Shown here: positions 23,323-33,948 of the stretch, piece by piece | Numbering within the stretch: position 1 is the stretch's first letter | Layout: each line of letters begins with the position of its first letter | Source: Loripinus fragilis | Taxonomy: Eukaryota > Mollusca > Bivalvia > Lucinida > Lucinidae | Direction of reading: 5' to 3' | DNA length: 64,000 bases | Assembly (NCBI GenBank): GCA_964019695.1 | Contig: OZ026514.1 | Span: 99,874,845-99,938,844 of the forward strand | Translations under genes and position numbers: made by a program | Notes under the pieces: model-generated | What the model saw: only the letters and a program-made list of their open reading frames with translations | Told to the model about the DNA's origin: nothing | Database searches by the model: none

Positions 23323-24017
23323 TTTATGTTGGGCCAATTTGCCTAAGTATGGGGCTGACACATAGAAAAGACGTGTTGATTCTTTTATAAATTTATTATC
23401 TACATCTTTATTTCCTACTTTGGTTTGGCTAAAACAATGGGACCAGCTCAGTCAATAGCCCAAGTCCTAGTTCAGACTGTGTACCAATGTCATTCATATT
23501 GGGCTAGGCACTGGCCACGACCTAAGTTGTATGCTGAACTAGGGGGGATTGATGTTTTTCTCAAGTTAACTGCTTGTAGAAAGTATATCATAAGCTCACA
23601 GAACATGGTATAGGCCCCGACCCAATTATCTGGCCAATAATCTGGCTCGTAGCCAACACCATGTTGGTGCCACTTGCATTTACTGTGATAATGCTGAGTC
23701 TGGTCTCTCAGTCCGGCTGTGTATGGCTGAGTGGATGACATAGACTGTAGCATTATATTAATGCTGAGTCTGGTCTCTCAGTCTGGCTGTGTATGGCTGA
23801 GTGGATGACATAGACTGTAGCATTATGGGTGTCGAGTTGGTGCCACTTGCATTTACTGTGATAATGCTGAGTCTGGTCTCTCAGTCCGGCTGTGTATGGC
23901 TGAGTGGATGACATAGACTGTAGCATTATGGGTGTCGACGTAGTGACATGAGAGTGTAAATGCAAGTAGTCCAAAGTCAGAAAGCAGCTAAACTGAAAAA
24001 ATGATGAGAAATTACAG
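23323..24017 (-). repeat. Split direct repeat B2
   Basis: Begins 'tttatgttgggccaatttgc' and ends 'gagaaattacag', matching 24528-25049 base for base where I compared. It differs by about 173 bp of extra sequence, because a segment of about 67 bp ('aatgctgagtctggtctctc' ... 'agactgtagcatta') is present about three times (from about 23690, 23760 and 23865) instead of once. Confidence 0.85.
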
Positions 24018-24162
24018 GCTACTGTTGCCTGTTACTTGGGGATAATTTATTTCTTTTGTAAAATGTAAATGGAATTCTCCTAAATGGACAAACAGAAGTA
24101 CTGAGCTAGTCCCTTTCTCCAGGTAATTGATTGCATAGGTGATGTGGCAGGGGTGGTGGAGG
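24018..24162. other. Spacer between A2 and B2
   Basis: 145 bp not found elsewhere in the window. It separates the two right-hand repeats, which abut in the simplest split-repeat model. Confidence 0.5.
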
Positions 24163-24527
24163 ACAGCTTGCATGGCATATATGTTAACTTCCCAAAAGCA
24201 AGAATGAAACTGACCTAGTTATCAATGAACTGATCATTAACTGACCATTCCAAAAGCCATATATACTAGTTAAAATCATCCTGTGGCTCCAGAGAAGTGG
24301 CAGGTAGCATAGGAAGGATTGCATTGTTCTGCATATCTTATACCTGCAGAGCTGATTAGTGGGCAAGTATATATACAAAGTCTCCATAATAGTTGGAGGC
24401 TTGCCAGGTCATCTTGCATCTTAGAGAATTAGGTTAATCTGATAAGAAATGCACACAGGTTCCTGATAGTGTATTAAAGGTATTATCCCTCCCAACATAA
24501 ACACAAATTTACTTCTTAAATTAACAA
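24163..24527 (-). repeat. Split direct repeat A2
   Basis: 365 bp from 'acagcttgcatggcatatat' to 'cttcttaaattaacaa', matching 28568-28932 at a constant offset of 4405 with no difference that I could find. Confidence 0.9.
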
Positions 24528-25049
24528 TTTATGTTGGGCCAATTTGCCTAAGTATGGGGCTGACACATAGAAAAGACGTGTTGATTCTTTTATAAATTTA
24601 TTATCTACATCTTTATTTCCTACTTTGGTTTGGCTAAAACAATGGGACCAGCTCAGTCAATAGCCCAAGTCCTAGTTCAGACTGTGTACCAATGTCATTC
24701 ATATTGGGCTAGGCACTGGCCACGACCTAAGTTGTATGCTGAACTAGGGGGGATTGATGTTTTTCTCAAGTTAACTGCTTGTAGAAAGTATATCATAAGC
24801 TCACAGAACATGGTATAGGCCCCGACCCAATTATCTGGCCAATAATCTGGCTCGTAGCCAACACCATGTTGGTGCCACTTGCATTTACTGTGATAATGCT
24901 GAGTCTGGTCTCTCAGTCCGGCTGTGTATGGCTGAGTGGATGACATAGACTGTAGCATTATGGGTGTCGACGTAGTGACATGAGAGTGTAAATGCAAGTA
25001 GTCCAAAGTCAGAAAGCAGCTAAACTGAAAAAATGATGAGAAATTACAG
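24528..25049 (-). repeat. Split direct repeat B1
   Basis: 522 bp. It abuts A2 with no intervening base. Its left end on the minus strand cuts into the recombinase reading frame, just where the HxxR box should follow. Confidence 0.9.
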
Positions 25050-26100
25050 TAGCCATAGCTTAAGTGAGCCAAAATATGCTTAATATGCATCATGTAATAT
25101 GACCTGCACAAAGTCTTTCCATTTTCTGTCAGAAAAAATGGAGAGTTTGGCAATAAATTGTTAGGAAAAATAAGTTTTATTCTAGAGTTTAAGTTCTAGA
25201 TACTGAGTTAAAGCCCTATATGGGCAGAGGTCTGTGTTTTTCTCAGATTTGAATAATGGAATTACAATCTCTATCTGGTATGGATCAGTTTTTGAATATC
25301 TTAAGAGTAACTGAGCATGTGTTTCATAGAATGTTACATCATTTAAGCATATATGTTTGGAAGGGTTGAATTCTGGTTGTGATATTGTTATTTCACCACA
25401 GAGTAGAAATCCAAAGAAACTAGTAACAAACACAGCTTTCAACAACGTGTCCACAAAAGGAGATATATATCCATTTTTGAGCAGTAAACACATTTGTGAT
25501 AGAATACTGGCTGTGATGACTGATGGGGTGTCTAGGTCTGGTACTAGTTCCCTGACTGTGTTTCACAGCATTTAGCAGAGTTGTGATCCTTGACATGGCA
25601 AAGTCATTTCTTGTCCCGTGTTGTAAACAGTCATTGTTCTTTCACCCACTGCTTTGTTCCACAATTCTGACACATTGTCTTTTAGTTTATCTAGTCCCAT
25701 ATGATCTGTTCTGGATGTGGGCATGGCTGCGGAAACTGATCTGCTTGTGGGGCAGATTCTCGGAACTCCCTCTATAATGTTCCTTTTCAGTGTTTCTGAA
25801 ATAATATCCACATGTGGTAGAGAGTCAGCTGGCATACCAAACTGTGAAGCTGTGGTTGTTGCTGGTATTGTGGTTTCTTTCCCATATATTTTCTCCAGCA
25901 TATTAACTGATGGCTGTTCACATTTGTTCACTTTTTCTGTCATTAACTGAGTCATCGTTGCTTGTAGAGAGCTTATTGTGTTCTGCATAGCTGTGATCAT
26001 ACCCAAGAGGCTGTTGTTAAATGTTAAGTCCATAATAGGCTGGCCAGTTGTCATCACCACTGCATTATGAGTACATGCAGGTGAAGCTGAATCATTGATG
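25050..26100 (-). pseudogene. Tyrosine recombinase relic (DIRS/Crypton-type integrase)
   Basis: The minus-strand frame 26060-25572 holds a coiled-coil-like stretch and then LWNKAVGERTMTVYNTG, typical of the start of a phage-integrase-like core-binding domain. After stop codons the frame 25493-25182 gives FFGFLLCGEITIS, then LRYSKTDPYQIEIVIPL and CPYRALTQYL, the conserved blocks of the catalytic domain. 25153-25050 adds FFLTENGKTLCRSYYMMHI. The catalytic Arg of the GFLRxGE box is Leu (codon CTC at 25403-25401, one base from CGC). No HxxR box or active-site Tyr can be read in frame before or beyond the B1 boundary. It is inactive through stops, the Arg loss and truncation. Confidence 0.8.
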
Positions 26101-26280
26101 GCTGATGATGTTGTGGCCCCTGTATGGTTTATCTAAGTCTCTATGGGCCCTGTATTGCTGGATGTGGCAAAGCAAGAGCTGATGTCACTGTGGCAGGTGT
26201 ACTCCTAGCTAGCGCCACTGGATGGTGAACTGGTAGTCTGATTAGCCTGTGTACGTTGACCCTGAGAGAGCTCTGAAAGA

Positions 26281-26347
26281 GGCCGTTTACACGCCCTGCC
26301 CCGACATGCAAGTTTCAGACCTACTACTACTACTGCTGCTGCTGCTG

Positions 26348-26407
<60 letters not shown>

Positions 26408-26585
26408 AAACTGCTACTACTACCACCACTTCTACTACTTTTACCACTACTATTTCCACTTCTACTGATACTACTACTGCTGCTGCATCTATTACTACTA
26501 CTACCACTACTACTACTACTGATACTACTACTACTGCTGCTACTACTACTACCACTACTACTACCACTACCACTACCTCTGATAG

Positions 26586-26616
<31 letters not shown>

Positions 26617-26641
26617 GCTTCTGCTGCATCTATTACTACTA

Positions 26642-26685
<44 letters not shown>

Positions 26686-26857
26686 GATACTACTACTACT
26701 GCTGTTGCTACTACTACTTCTACTACTACTACTACTACTACCACTACTACAACTACTACTACCACTACTACTACCACTACCTATGATAGTACTACTACTA
26801 CTACCACTACTACTACTACCACTACTACTACTACTGATACTACTACTACTGCTGCTG

Positions 26858-26933
<76 letters not shown>

Positions 26934-26969
26934 AACAACTACCACTACTACTACTACTACCACTGATAG

Positions 26970-27026
<57 letters not shown>

Positions 27027-27084
27027 ATACTGCTGCTACTGCTGCTGCATCTACTACTACTACCACTACTACAACTGCTACTAT

Positions 27085-27159
<75 letters not shown>

Positions 27160-27167
27160 TGCTGCTG

Positions 27168-27219
<52 letters not shown>

Positions 27220-27475
27220 CACTTCTACTAGTACTGATACTACTACTACTACAACTGATACTACTACAACTACTATATTACTACTGCTACTACTACTACT
27301 GCTACTACTACTACTAATACCACCACTAAGTCTACTACTCCTACCACTGCTAATGATACTACTACTACTACTACTACTACTACTTTTACTACTGCTGCTG
27401 CTACTGCTACTACTACTTCTACTACTGCTACAACATTGTGTTGTTACTACTTCTACTACTACTACTACTACTACC

Positions 27476-27546
<71 letters not shown>

Positions 27547-27604
27547 ATACTGCTGCTACTGCTGCTGCATCTACTACTACTACCACTACTACAACTGCTA
27601 CTAT

Positions 27605-27670
<66 letters not shown>

Positions 27671-27678
27671 TGCTGCTG

Positions 27679-27733
<55 letters not shown>

Positions 27734-27870
27734 CACTTCTACTAGTACTGATACTACTACTACTACAACTGATACTACTACAACTACTATATTACTACTG
27801 CTACTACTACTACTGCTACTACTACTACTAATACCACCACTAAGTCTACTACTCCTACCACTGCTAATGA

Positions 27871-27913
<43 letters not shown>

Positions 27914-27995
27914 GCTGCTGCTACTGCTACTACTACTTCTACTACTGCTACAACATTGTGTTGTTACTACTTCTACTACTACTACTACTACTACC

Positions 27996-28057
<62 letters not shown>

Positions 28058-28058
28058 C

Positions 28059-28111
<53 letters not shown>

Positions 28112-28183
28112 TACTAATACTATTACTTCTACTACTACTACAGGTCCGAAACATACATGTCAAGACCGCCCGTGCAAACGGCC
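26281..28183. mobile_element. TAC/GTA trinucleotide array bounded by inverted repeats
   Basis: About 1.8 kb of interrupted (TAC)n/(ACT)n with TGC, ACC and GAT variants. The left boundary (26281-26322) reads 'ggccgtttacacg', then 'gacatgcaagtttcagacct'. The reverse complement of the right boundary (28183-28140) reads 'ggccgtttgcacg', then 'gacatgtatgtttcggacct'. The array is thus framed by inverted repeats of about 42 bp, like a microsatellite-carrying MITE, and sits between the SAP ORF and the recombinase relic. Open frames through it are Leu/Val/Ser/Thr runs and are not genes. Confidence 0.8.
27024..27960. repeat. 520-bp segmental duplication inside the trinucleotide array
   Basis: Landmarks recur at a 520-bp offset: 'tacatactgctgctactg' at about 27024 and 27544, and 'acaacattgtgttgttac' at about 27430 and 27950. 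Confidence 0.85.
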
Positions 28184-28236
28184 CTAAAGTGAGTTTGACT
28201 GATCCTGGGAAGTTTGTTCACTACTGACTTGAGTAT

Positions 28237-28419
28237 TTATGTATCATTGTCTGGTTTAGGCAACTGGTTGTACAACTGTACCAGTGCTGCTTTTGACGCA
28301 GCTGCAGTTAGCTTGATCCCCTTGGTTTCTAGTTCAGTTTTCAGTTTATTAATAGTCCAATTGACAGGATTATCCATGTCATATGACTGCTGGCGTCTGC
28401 ACTTTGCAGATGAAGCCAT
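28237..28419 (-). CDS. SAP-domain N-terminal fragment of the recombinase-element protein
   Basis: A 60-residue frame starts MASSAKCRRQQS. Its middle, WTINKLKTELETKGIKL followed by SKAALVQLYNQL, has the two-helix pattern of a SAP DNA-binding motif. It is the first gene inside A1 on the minus strand and probably formed the N-terminus of the same protein as the recombinase relic. It stops at TAA 28237-28239. The next 60 bases read as a Gln/Ser-rich linker in another frame, so a frameshift is likely even before the inserted trinucleotide element at 28183. Confidence 0.6.
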   Translation of the reverse strand: MASSAKCRRQQSYDMDNPVNWTINKLKTELETKGIKLTAAASKAALVQLYNQLPKPDNDT

Positions 28420-28567
28420 GGCAGATAAAGCAATGTTAAGTTATCCAATAATCCACACTAAACACTGATAAAAATTAGTTAATTTCACTTAATTAGAATC
28501 CAAAGAATACACTTTTGAAAAATAAAAATGTATATGAAAGTTCATTTAATCATGGGTTAAAAGCTGT

Positions 28568-28932
28568 ACAGCTTGCATGGCATATATGTTAACTTCCCAA
28601 AAGCAAGAATGAAACTGACCTAGTTATCAATGAACTGATCATTAACTGACCATTCCAAAAGCCATATATACTAGTTAAAATCATCCTGTGGCTCCAGAGA
28701 AGTGGCAGGTAGCATAGGAAGGATTGCATTGTTCTGCATATCTTATACCTGCAGAGCTGATTAGTGGGCAAGTATATATACAAAGTCTCCATAATAGTTG
28801 GAGGCTTGCCAGGTCATCTTGCATCTTAGAGAATTAGGTTAATCTGATAAGAAATGCACACAGGTTCCTGATAGTGTATTAAAGGTATTATCCCTCCCAA
28901 CATAAACACAAATTTACTTCTTAAATTAACAA
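28568..28932 (-). repeat. Split direct repeat A1
   Basis: Identical, as far as I can compare, to A2 at 24163-24527. It marks the 5' end of the element on the minus strand. Confidence 0.9.
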
Positions 28933-29029
28933 ATAATATTGAACAACTGTTAGAATAAGAATTGAACTCTAAAACAAAAACAAATTTTATTATAATTTAG
29001 GAGTTGACAGCAAAAGAAATCAAGCTTAC

Positions 29030-29070
29030 CCACATAGCAAGCTTCAAACCCACAGCTACAATAACCAAGG
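29030..29070 (-). CDS. Candidate short internal exon, unknown gene
   Basis: On the minus strand the acceptor 'ctttttcttcttttcag' (29071 onward) is excellent, and 41 bp later comes the donor TGG/gtaagc (29029 down). Two frames are open: one reads LVIVAVGLKLAMW, like part of a membrane segment, the other a Cys-rich peptide. No neighbouring exon that fits in phase was found, so it may be chance or belong to a gene continuing to the left. Confidence 0.35.
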
Positions 29071-29154
29071 CTGAAAAGAAGAAAAAGATGGCAACAAAGA
29101 GAAGAGTTTAGCAGGATTTTATAGGTAAGAGTATTAGAGGAGCGCAATGGCTCA

Positions 29155-29334
29155 CCATAGATTTAGATATTAAAATTTTTGAACGTAAAATTGTAAATAT
29201 TTTCTTACCTGTCAGTATTAACATATGTTTTGGATTCTCAAAAGAACCCTCTCATTGAGACGGTTCTTTTGAGTACCCACAACATATGTTTCGGTTGAGA
29301 AATAAGAAAATTATTTTTCTGTTACTCGCTCTTA
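29155..29334. mobile_element. MITE-B (hairpin 'ctcaaaagaac' family), copy 1
   Basis: Contains 'tttagatattaaaatttttg' at the left, a central hairpin of 'ctcaaaagaacc' with 'ggttcttttgag' (29235-29275), then 'gttgagaaataagaaaa'. It shares all blocks with 33065-33235 and 42611-42797. It appears to split a SINE, whose start 'ggagcgcaatggctca' is at 29138 and whose body resumes at 29345. Confidence 0.75.
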
Positions 29335-29344
29335 ACTAAAGTCC

Positions 29345-29455
29345 TGGTCGCTCAGTGGAAGAGACTGCTTGACTCGAGATCGAGGGGTTGCAGGTTTGAG
29401 CCTCACTGGTGGCACTGCGTTGTGTGCTTTCAGAGCAAGACCATTCATCCTCGTC
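29345..29455 (+). mobile_element. SINE family 1, 5' half
   Basis: tRNA-like segment 'gctcagtggaagag' ... 'gcaggtttgagcctcactgg' ... 'cactgcgttgtgtgc'. It is truncated before the family's 3' tail. Confidence 0.8.
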
Positions 29456-29849
29456 TTTTGAGTAATTGCCCTTTGCAAATTTGGCCATTGGAAACTTGTT
29501 ATCCAGATGTTCAAAAATTATTATAGCTAGGAGCTTCAAATTTGGTCAGCAAATACGGGATGGTGAGTAGTATAGCTAGAAGCTTCCAACTTTAAGATGA
29601 CCCTTGTCTTCAAAGCAAACAATTCTTATGGACAAGCAAATGGTTTAGAGCACAGTGTTTCTTAAGACAATTTCTGGTTTTTATCAGGATTTCCTTAACA
29701 TCCCTTTTTAACACAATAAACTGTTCTACAAATAAAATTGGAAGAGTGGCATTTTGACATTTGTAGACTCAAGACAAGCATGTGCAGCCTCCTTTTAAAG
29801 CTGCATAGTCTGTAACTTTTGATCTTTTAATTTTAAAATTAATGTATCT
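29456..29849. other. Noncoding; nothing identified
   Basis: No feature I can support. Confidence 0.4.
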
Positions 29850-30886
29850 GCAGGGGTTTTTTTGGCCCGTTTTGACGACCGATATTCGGTCGTGTTCCCA
29901 ATGCCAAAAAGTATGTTTTTTTCCCAATTTGAATAAGAAAATTCCCAATTCAAGGAACAAAAAAAACGGGAGAAAAAATAACAAAATATCGCCATTTTAC
30001 GATGTTTATGTTTGTGGTTGAAAGAGCGGGTCCGAACAGTCCGAATGATACAAGGGAAATAACCAAATATTGCAAACTCCCAAACGGTAACGTCCCTTTG
30101 CGGCAATTCAGCAGAATTTATTCGAGAAGGTGCCGGGGAGTTTGTAATAAACACACATGGTTTATTTTACTGGTACCCTACTCTGGCGTATTAATTTAGA
30201 TTAAACGGGGCACCTTTCTCATAACAAAAAAAAAGAAAAAGCTTGTAACATATTTTCGCGATGTCGCACAATACGAAATATTACAGAAAGAAACTAAAAA
30301 AACGGAGTCAAGTAAAAAAATAGCAAGCATTAGCATCGGAGAATTCTGCAAATATCACCCCCAAACAGACCGAAAAAGTAGAAGCATCGGCCGAAATTGC
30401 CGAATCGTCTGCTTCCACAAAAAATTGTCCGTCGACATCCGCTGGTGTACCTTCTCAATTCAAATCATGACAGCAACTGACAATCAATCGTCTGATGGGT
30501 CCCAGAGCACATTAGCCTATATTATTAGGCCTATATTACTTTTAAGTTTAACCTTTCCAGGCCTCTAGATAAGAGTGCTGTTTAGAAAAAATATTCTTAT
30601 ATTTCTCAAGCAAAACATATGTTGTGAGTACTCAAAAGAACCATCTTAATAAGAGGGTTCTTTTGAGCACCCACAACAAATGGTAAATCAGATTGTAAAT
30701 CAGATTTCAGAATTTGCTTATGAGTCAGTGAAGAGTAAGAAGTTGAATAAACGAAATACTTGATATTTTTGTTTTTATTATAGGGTGTGTTTTTTCCCAA
30801 TTTTGTATAAAACGACGCGAAAATTCCCAATTCTAGGGGTCGGGTCATGTTCCCAAAATGCTGAGAAAAAACCCTGTATCTATTTT
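29850..30886 (+). mobile_element. CAGGG...CCCTG DNA transposon remnant (hAT-like)
   Basis: The left end is 'caggggtttttttggccc'. The right end 'gagaaaaaaccctg' is its approximate inverse. 'tatct' lies beside both ends. Shared subterminal text 'attcccaattc' occurs near both ends in inverse context. It holds a broken reading frame at 30261-30470 and a MITE-B-like hairpin at 30606-30684. Confidence 0.55.
30261..30470 (+). pseudogene. Broken N-terminal ORF of the CAGGG element
   Basis: ATG at 30261 opens a basic stretch (MSHNTKYYRKKLKKRSQ). A TAG at 30321-30323 interrupts it, and the same frame continues with a Ser/Ala/Glu-rich segment to TGA at 30468-30470. A basic start plus low-complexity linker resembles the N-terminus of some transposases, but no catalytic domain is present. 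The assignment is by context only. Confidence 0.35.
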
Positions 30887-31183
30887 TCAAGAACACATTA
30901 AAAAAACTAAAAATCATGTATACATTTTACCAATTTCGTAAATCTTAACAAATTATCAGTATCAAAATAACAGCATTTATTTTAAAATTACCTGTCTATA
31001 ATTATTGGAGGGACGCAAATAATTACCAACAAGAGAAAAACACACCTGTTTTATAAGAAATTCACTTTTCCGTGCAGTTTTCAGCTATAGTGAACAGATT
31101 TAATGTGAAAACATAACTTAATTCTACTTTTACAAATGATTTAAAAAGAAAATATTTTTTTTTCGAAAAATGTTCATAGTTGC

Positions 31184-31360
31184 AGACTTAGTCTCTTTAA
31201 GCTTAGAACCTCCAAATGATGTTCGGTCAGTAGCTTTTCACTTGTAGAATATTCAAGCAACTAGTAAAGGCTCTGATCAGACTGCGCATATGCGCAGGCT
31301 GATCTGAGGCTTTGCTGGTCGCACATACCACATTGTAGGAAATCTCATGTCGCGGCTCAT
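31184..31360 (-). mobile_element. MITE-A, partial copy
   Basis: Reverse orientation. Contains 'tttaagcttagaacctcc', 'tctgatcagactgcgcatat' and the end 'ccacattgtaggaaatctca' plus 'tgtcgcggctc'. Confidence 0.75.
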
Positions 31361-31440
31361 TTTGTGTTGAACATCAGGTCATCTGGTAGGTTCAGGTTTG
31401 TTCCACTGTTGAGGTCACAGTATGGCTGCAGTTAATTATA

Positions 31441-32064
31441 CACTGCTCAAAATATTTAAAGGAACACTGCTTGTTTTGCCATTGATCACAATACAAATGC
31501 ACTCCTTGTCCGACTCAAAGCAAGAGTTGGTTTAATAAGGGGAAAACTTGTTTGTCAAGTGATTAGTTTGGTTACTAATCAACGATGATGTTTCTCGATA
31601 AAAATGAAGTAATCCCTTTCCAGAAATCTCCATGGAACGCTTTATGTAAGAATGGAATTTTGTTAAAAATACCCCCTTTTTCAAAACCAAATTTAAAGAC
31701 AATTTTTTCGATCAAACACCACAACAGCATCATTTCTGTACATTCAAAAGCCTTTTAATGTTGCAGAAATCATTACGTTACACTATTGATAAATTCCGCA
31801 AAGTTCCAGAAAAAATCGCCATTTTCAAGAAAATAAAAAAATACAAAATTTTAGCCATGAAATTGAGCAGCGATTGTTTTGATTGTGACTTTTTTGATCC
31901 AATACTTAGACTCTCTTTGAAAAGTTATTAAAAGAAACTGGGTTTCTACCTTATTGCCTAGTGAAATGAATGGCGTGTCTATAAGGCAGGGGTTAACCCC
32001 CCGGGGGTTAACATTATCACCTATGGAAAATTATCAGGTGTTCCTTTAAATATTTTTAGCAGTG
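31441..32064. mobile_element. Tc1/mariner-like MITE, 624 bp
   Basis: Terminal inverted repeats 'cactgctcaaaatatttaaa' (left) and 'tttaaatatttttagcagtg' (right), extended by 'ggaacac'. The flanking TA is at 31439-31440 and 32065-32066. There is no transposase frame. Confidence 0.85.
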
Positions 32065-32268
32065 TATTAAACTAAAATTTGTGCATGTGTGACATCATGG
32101 CATTATAAGCACACCAGAGTCATAGGCTCGTGGTAAGCTATTGCGATCATTGGACAGTAGTCGTACCAGAATCAACATTTTACTAAATCTAGAATTTTCA
32201 CTTATAATGTACCTTAGCTAAATTCCGACACCATCCAAGACAAATGTTGTCTGCTTTGTTTTCTGCTA

Positions 32269-32695
32269 CAGGGTTCGCACAGGCTTGTAAAGTACTTGAA
32301 CTTATAGGGCTTTCTTGAAAAGTCCTTGAAAATTAAATCTGCCTTGAAAAGTACTGGAAAATCACTCAAAAGCCTTGAAAAGTCCTTGAATTTTACTACT
32401 ATCTTCTGTAGTACATTTTTTCGTATCACAATTGATATAGACCTGAATCATTATAAAATTGTTGTGCCTTTAATTAGTGCAGCATATGCTGAACCAAATA
32501 AAGGCACAACAATTTTATACTAATTTTCTAATACTTATTTCTCCATTATCTCAGTCTAGCATTTCTGTAATAGAATTTTAACACTTAAATCTGTATCTAT
32601 CATTAACTTTTAGTCCTTGAAAAGTGTAGGAAAGTCTTATAGAAGTCCTTGAAAAGTCCTTAAGTTTACTCAAACTTGCCTGTATGAGCCCTGTG
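32269..32695. mobile_element. CAGGG...CCCTG MITE with 'ccttgaaaagtcc' repeats
   Basis: Ends 'cagggttcgcacaggcttg' and 'caaacttgcctgtatgagcc' plus 'ctg' are inverted. 'tgcta' flanks both sides. The interior is repeated 'ccttgaaaagt(c/a)c'. hAT-like by its ends; the 5-bp flank match is shorter than the usual 8 bp. Confidence 0.65.
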
Positions 32696-32830
32696 CTAAT
32701 GGAATTTGTTAGCCTATATTGCAAACAGTATAGACCTTTCCTTGAGAGCAGTCTGATAAGCTAGGGCTCATTCTAGCTGCTGCCATGATAAAATAGTCTG
32801 GGGTGCTTTCAATTACATTCAGAAGATGTT

Positions 32831-32950
32831 TTTTGTTTGATTTGATTCTTAAGGTTCCATCAACATTCTTTCAGTTATATAGGGACGCATCTTCCTGGGT
32901 TGAACCAGTACTTAGCTAGGATTAATGTGTCTTGCTCAAGGACACAACAT
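32831..32950 (-). mobile_element. SINE family 1, 5'-truncated
   Basis: Reverse complement of the 3' part of the SINE: 'tttgatttgattctt', 'cttcctgggttgaaccagta', 'tgtcttgctcaaggacacaa'. Confidence 0.85.
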
Positions 32951-33064
32951 GTAATAAACAGATGTGATAAGCAGACAAAATTTTCTGGACAAAATTAATA
33001 AGGAAGAATGTTTCAGCCATATACTGGCCTATCATTTATATTTCAATGATTTTGCCATATTCAC

Positions 33065-33235
33065 AGGTTTAGATTAACAAAATTTTTTAGCGTAAAATTG
33101 AAAATTTTCTTACCTATCAGGTTTAACATGTGTTTTGGGTGCTCAAAAGAACCGTCTCATTGAGACGGTTCTTTTGAGTACCCACAACGTATGTTTTGGT
33201 TGAGAAATAAGAAAAATATTTTTCTGTTACGCATA
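33065..33235. mobile_element. MITE-B, copy 2
   Basis: Contains 'ttttagcgtaaaattg', the hairpin 'ctcaaaagaaccgtctcatt' with its inverse, and 'ttgagaaataagaaaaata'. Confidence 0.8.
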
Positions 33236-33700
33236 TTTATACCCATGTTTTTAATAGACACACTGCCTATTTTAGCTATGCAGAAAATCCTCATCACACA
33301 ACACATGGCAAAAGTGACAAATATATGTGCAATGTTTTTCATTTTAGGTGACTAAGATGGGATGAGAGGATAGAAGTGTACTAGTGAACTGAGAAAAGTG
33401 AGAAGACACAATTAGTGTTGCTAGCTGAGATGTGACTTGAGTATGACAATTAGATAACAAAATTGATAACCCATACCAATTTTATGAGAAAGACCAGTAT
33501 CTTCATAGACTGATTAGTGCCCATTTTATCTCTTAAAGTGCCAATCACAACAACAGTCATCTGCTTTTGTCATCTGCTAAAATGTTTTAGAAGCCTAAAC
33601 GGTGTAGACCCAGCAGATCAGACTGCTCCTATCCACACTGTTTGCCCCCTATACTTACATTAGTCATCAAATAATGTTATCAAAATATGAAGCGAACAAT

Positions 33701-33915
33701 TTAACCCTTAAAGCACCACCTATAATTTGCAGCAGCCGACAATTTAAAATTTTGCTGCTTTTTCAAAAATAACAAATAAGGCATGATATTTCATGAGAAT
33801 CGTCTGCTGGTAGACGATTCTCAAAAAATGTCATACCTTATTTTTTTTGAAAATTAGAAAAGATGTCGCAAAATTTGTCCTCTGCTGCAGTTGTGATTGG
33901 CGCTTTAAGGGGTAA
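33701..33915. mobile_element. TTAA-flanked MITE-C (piggyBac-like), copy 1
   Basis: Starts TTAACCCTTAAAGCACCACC and ends in the inverse 'ggcgctttaagggg'. It has a central hairpin around 'atgagaatcgtctgctggta'. The left TTAA is intact, the right one degenerate. Same family as 52209-52423 and 53813-54027. Confidence 0.75.
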
Positions 33916-33948
33916 GCAGACTGTATTTTTGGATTAATTATTACTAGC

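Larger units (their letters stand above)
23323..28932 (-). mobile_element. Tyrosine-recombinase element with split direct repeats (whole element)
   Basis: Read on the minus strand the order is A1 (28932-28568), SAP-domain ORF, recombinase relic, B1 (25049-24528), A2 (24527-24163), B2 (24017-23323). B1 and A2 abut exactly. A1 equals A2 and B1 equals B2 apart from internal expansion. This A1-genes-B1A2-B2 arrangement is the split direct repeat layout known from Ngaro/PAT-type DIRS-order retrotransposons, which insert with a tyrosine recombinase through a circular intermediate. No reverse transcriptase is visible here. The recombinase is mutated and a trinucleotide-array element interrupts the gene. 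The repeats look identical, so the insertion is recent. Confidence 0.75.

Noticed and set aside
26281..28183. CRISPR-like or other spacer array
   Set aside because: Short direct repeats here are simple-sequence and satellite DNA in a eukaryotic genome. No spacer-repeat alternation exists anywhere in the window.
26249..28227. Several long frames of Leu, Val, Ser, Thr, Tyr or Pro runs on both strands
   Set aside because: They are translations of the trinucleotide array. All frames without stop triplets stay open, and no non-repeat coding part continues on either side.
24163..28932. LTR retrotransposon with 365-bp LTRs
   Set aside because: The 365-bp repeats could be LTRs, but the second repeat pair (B1/B2), the exact B1/A2 abutment, the recombinase blocks and the lack of TG...CA ends with a target duplication fit a split-direct-repeat element better.
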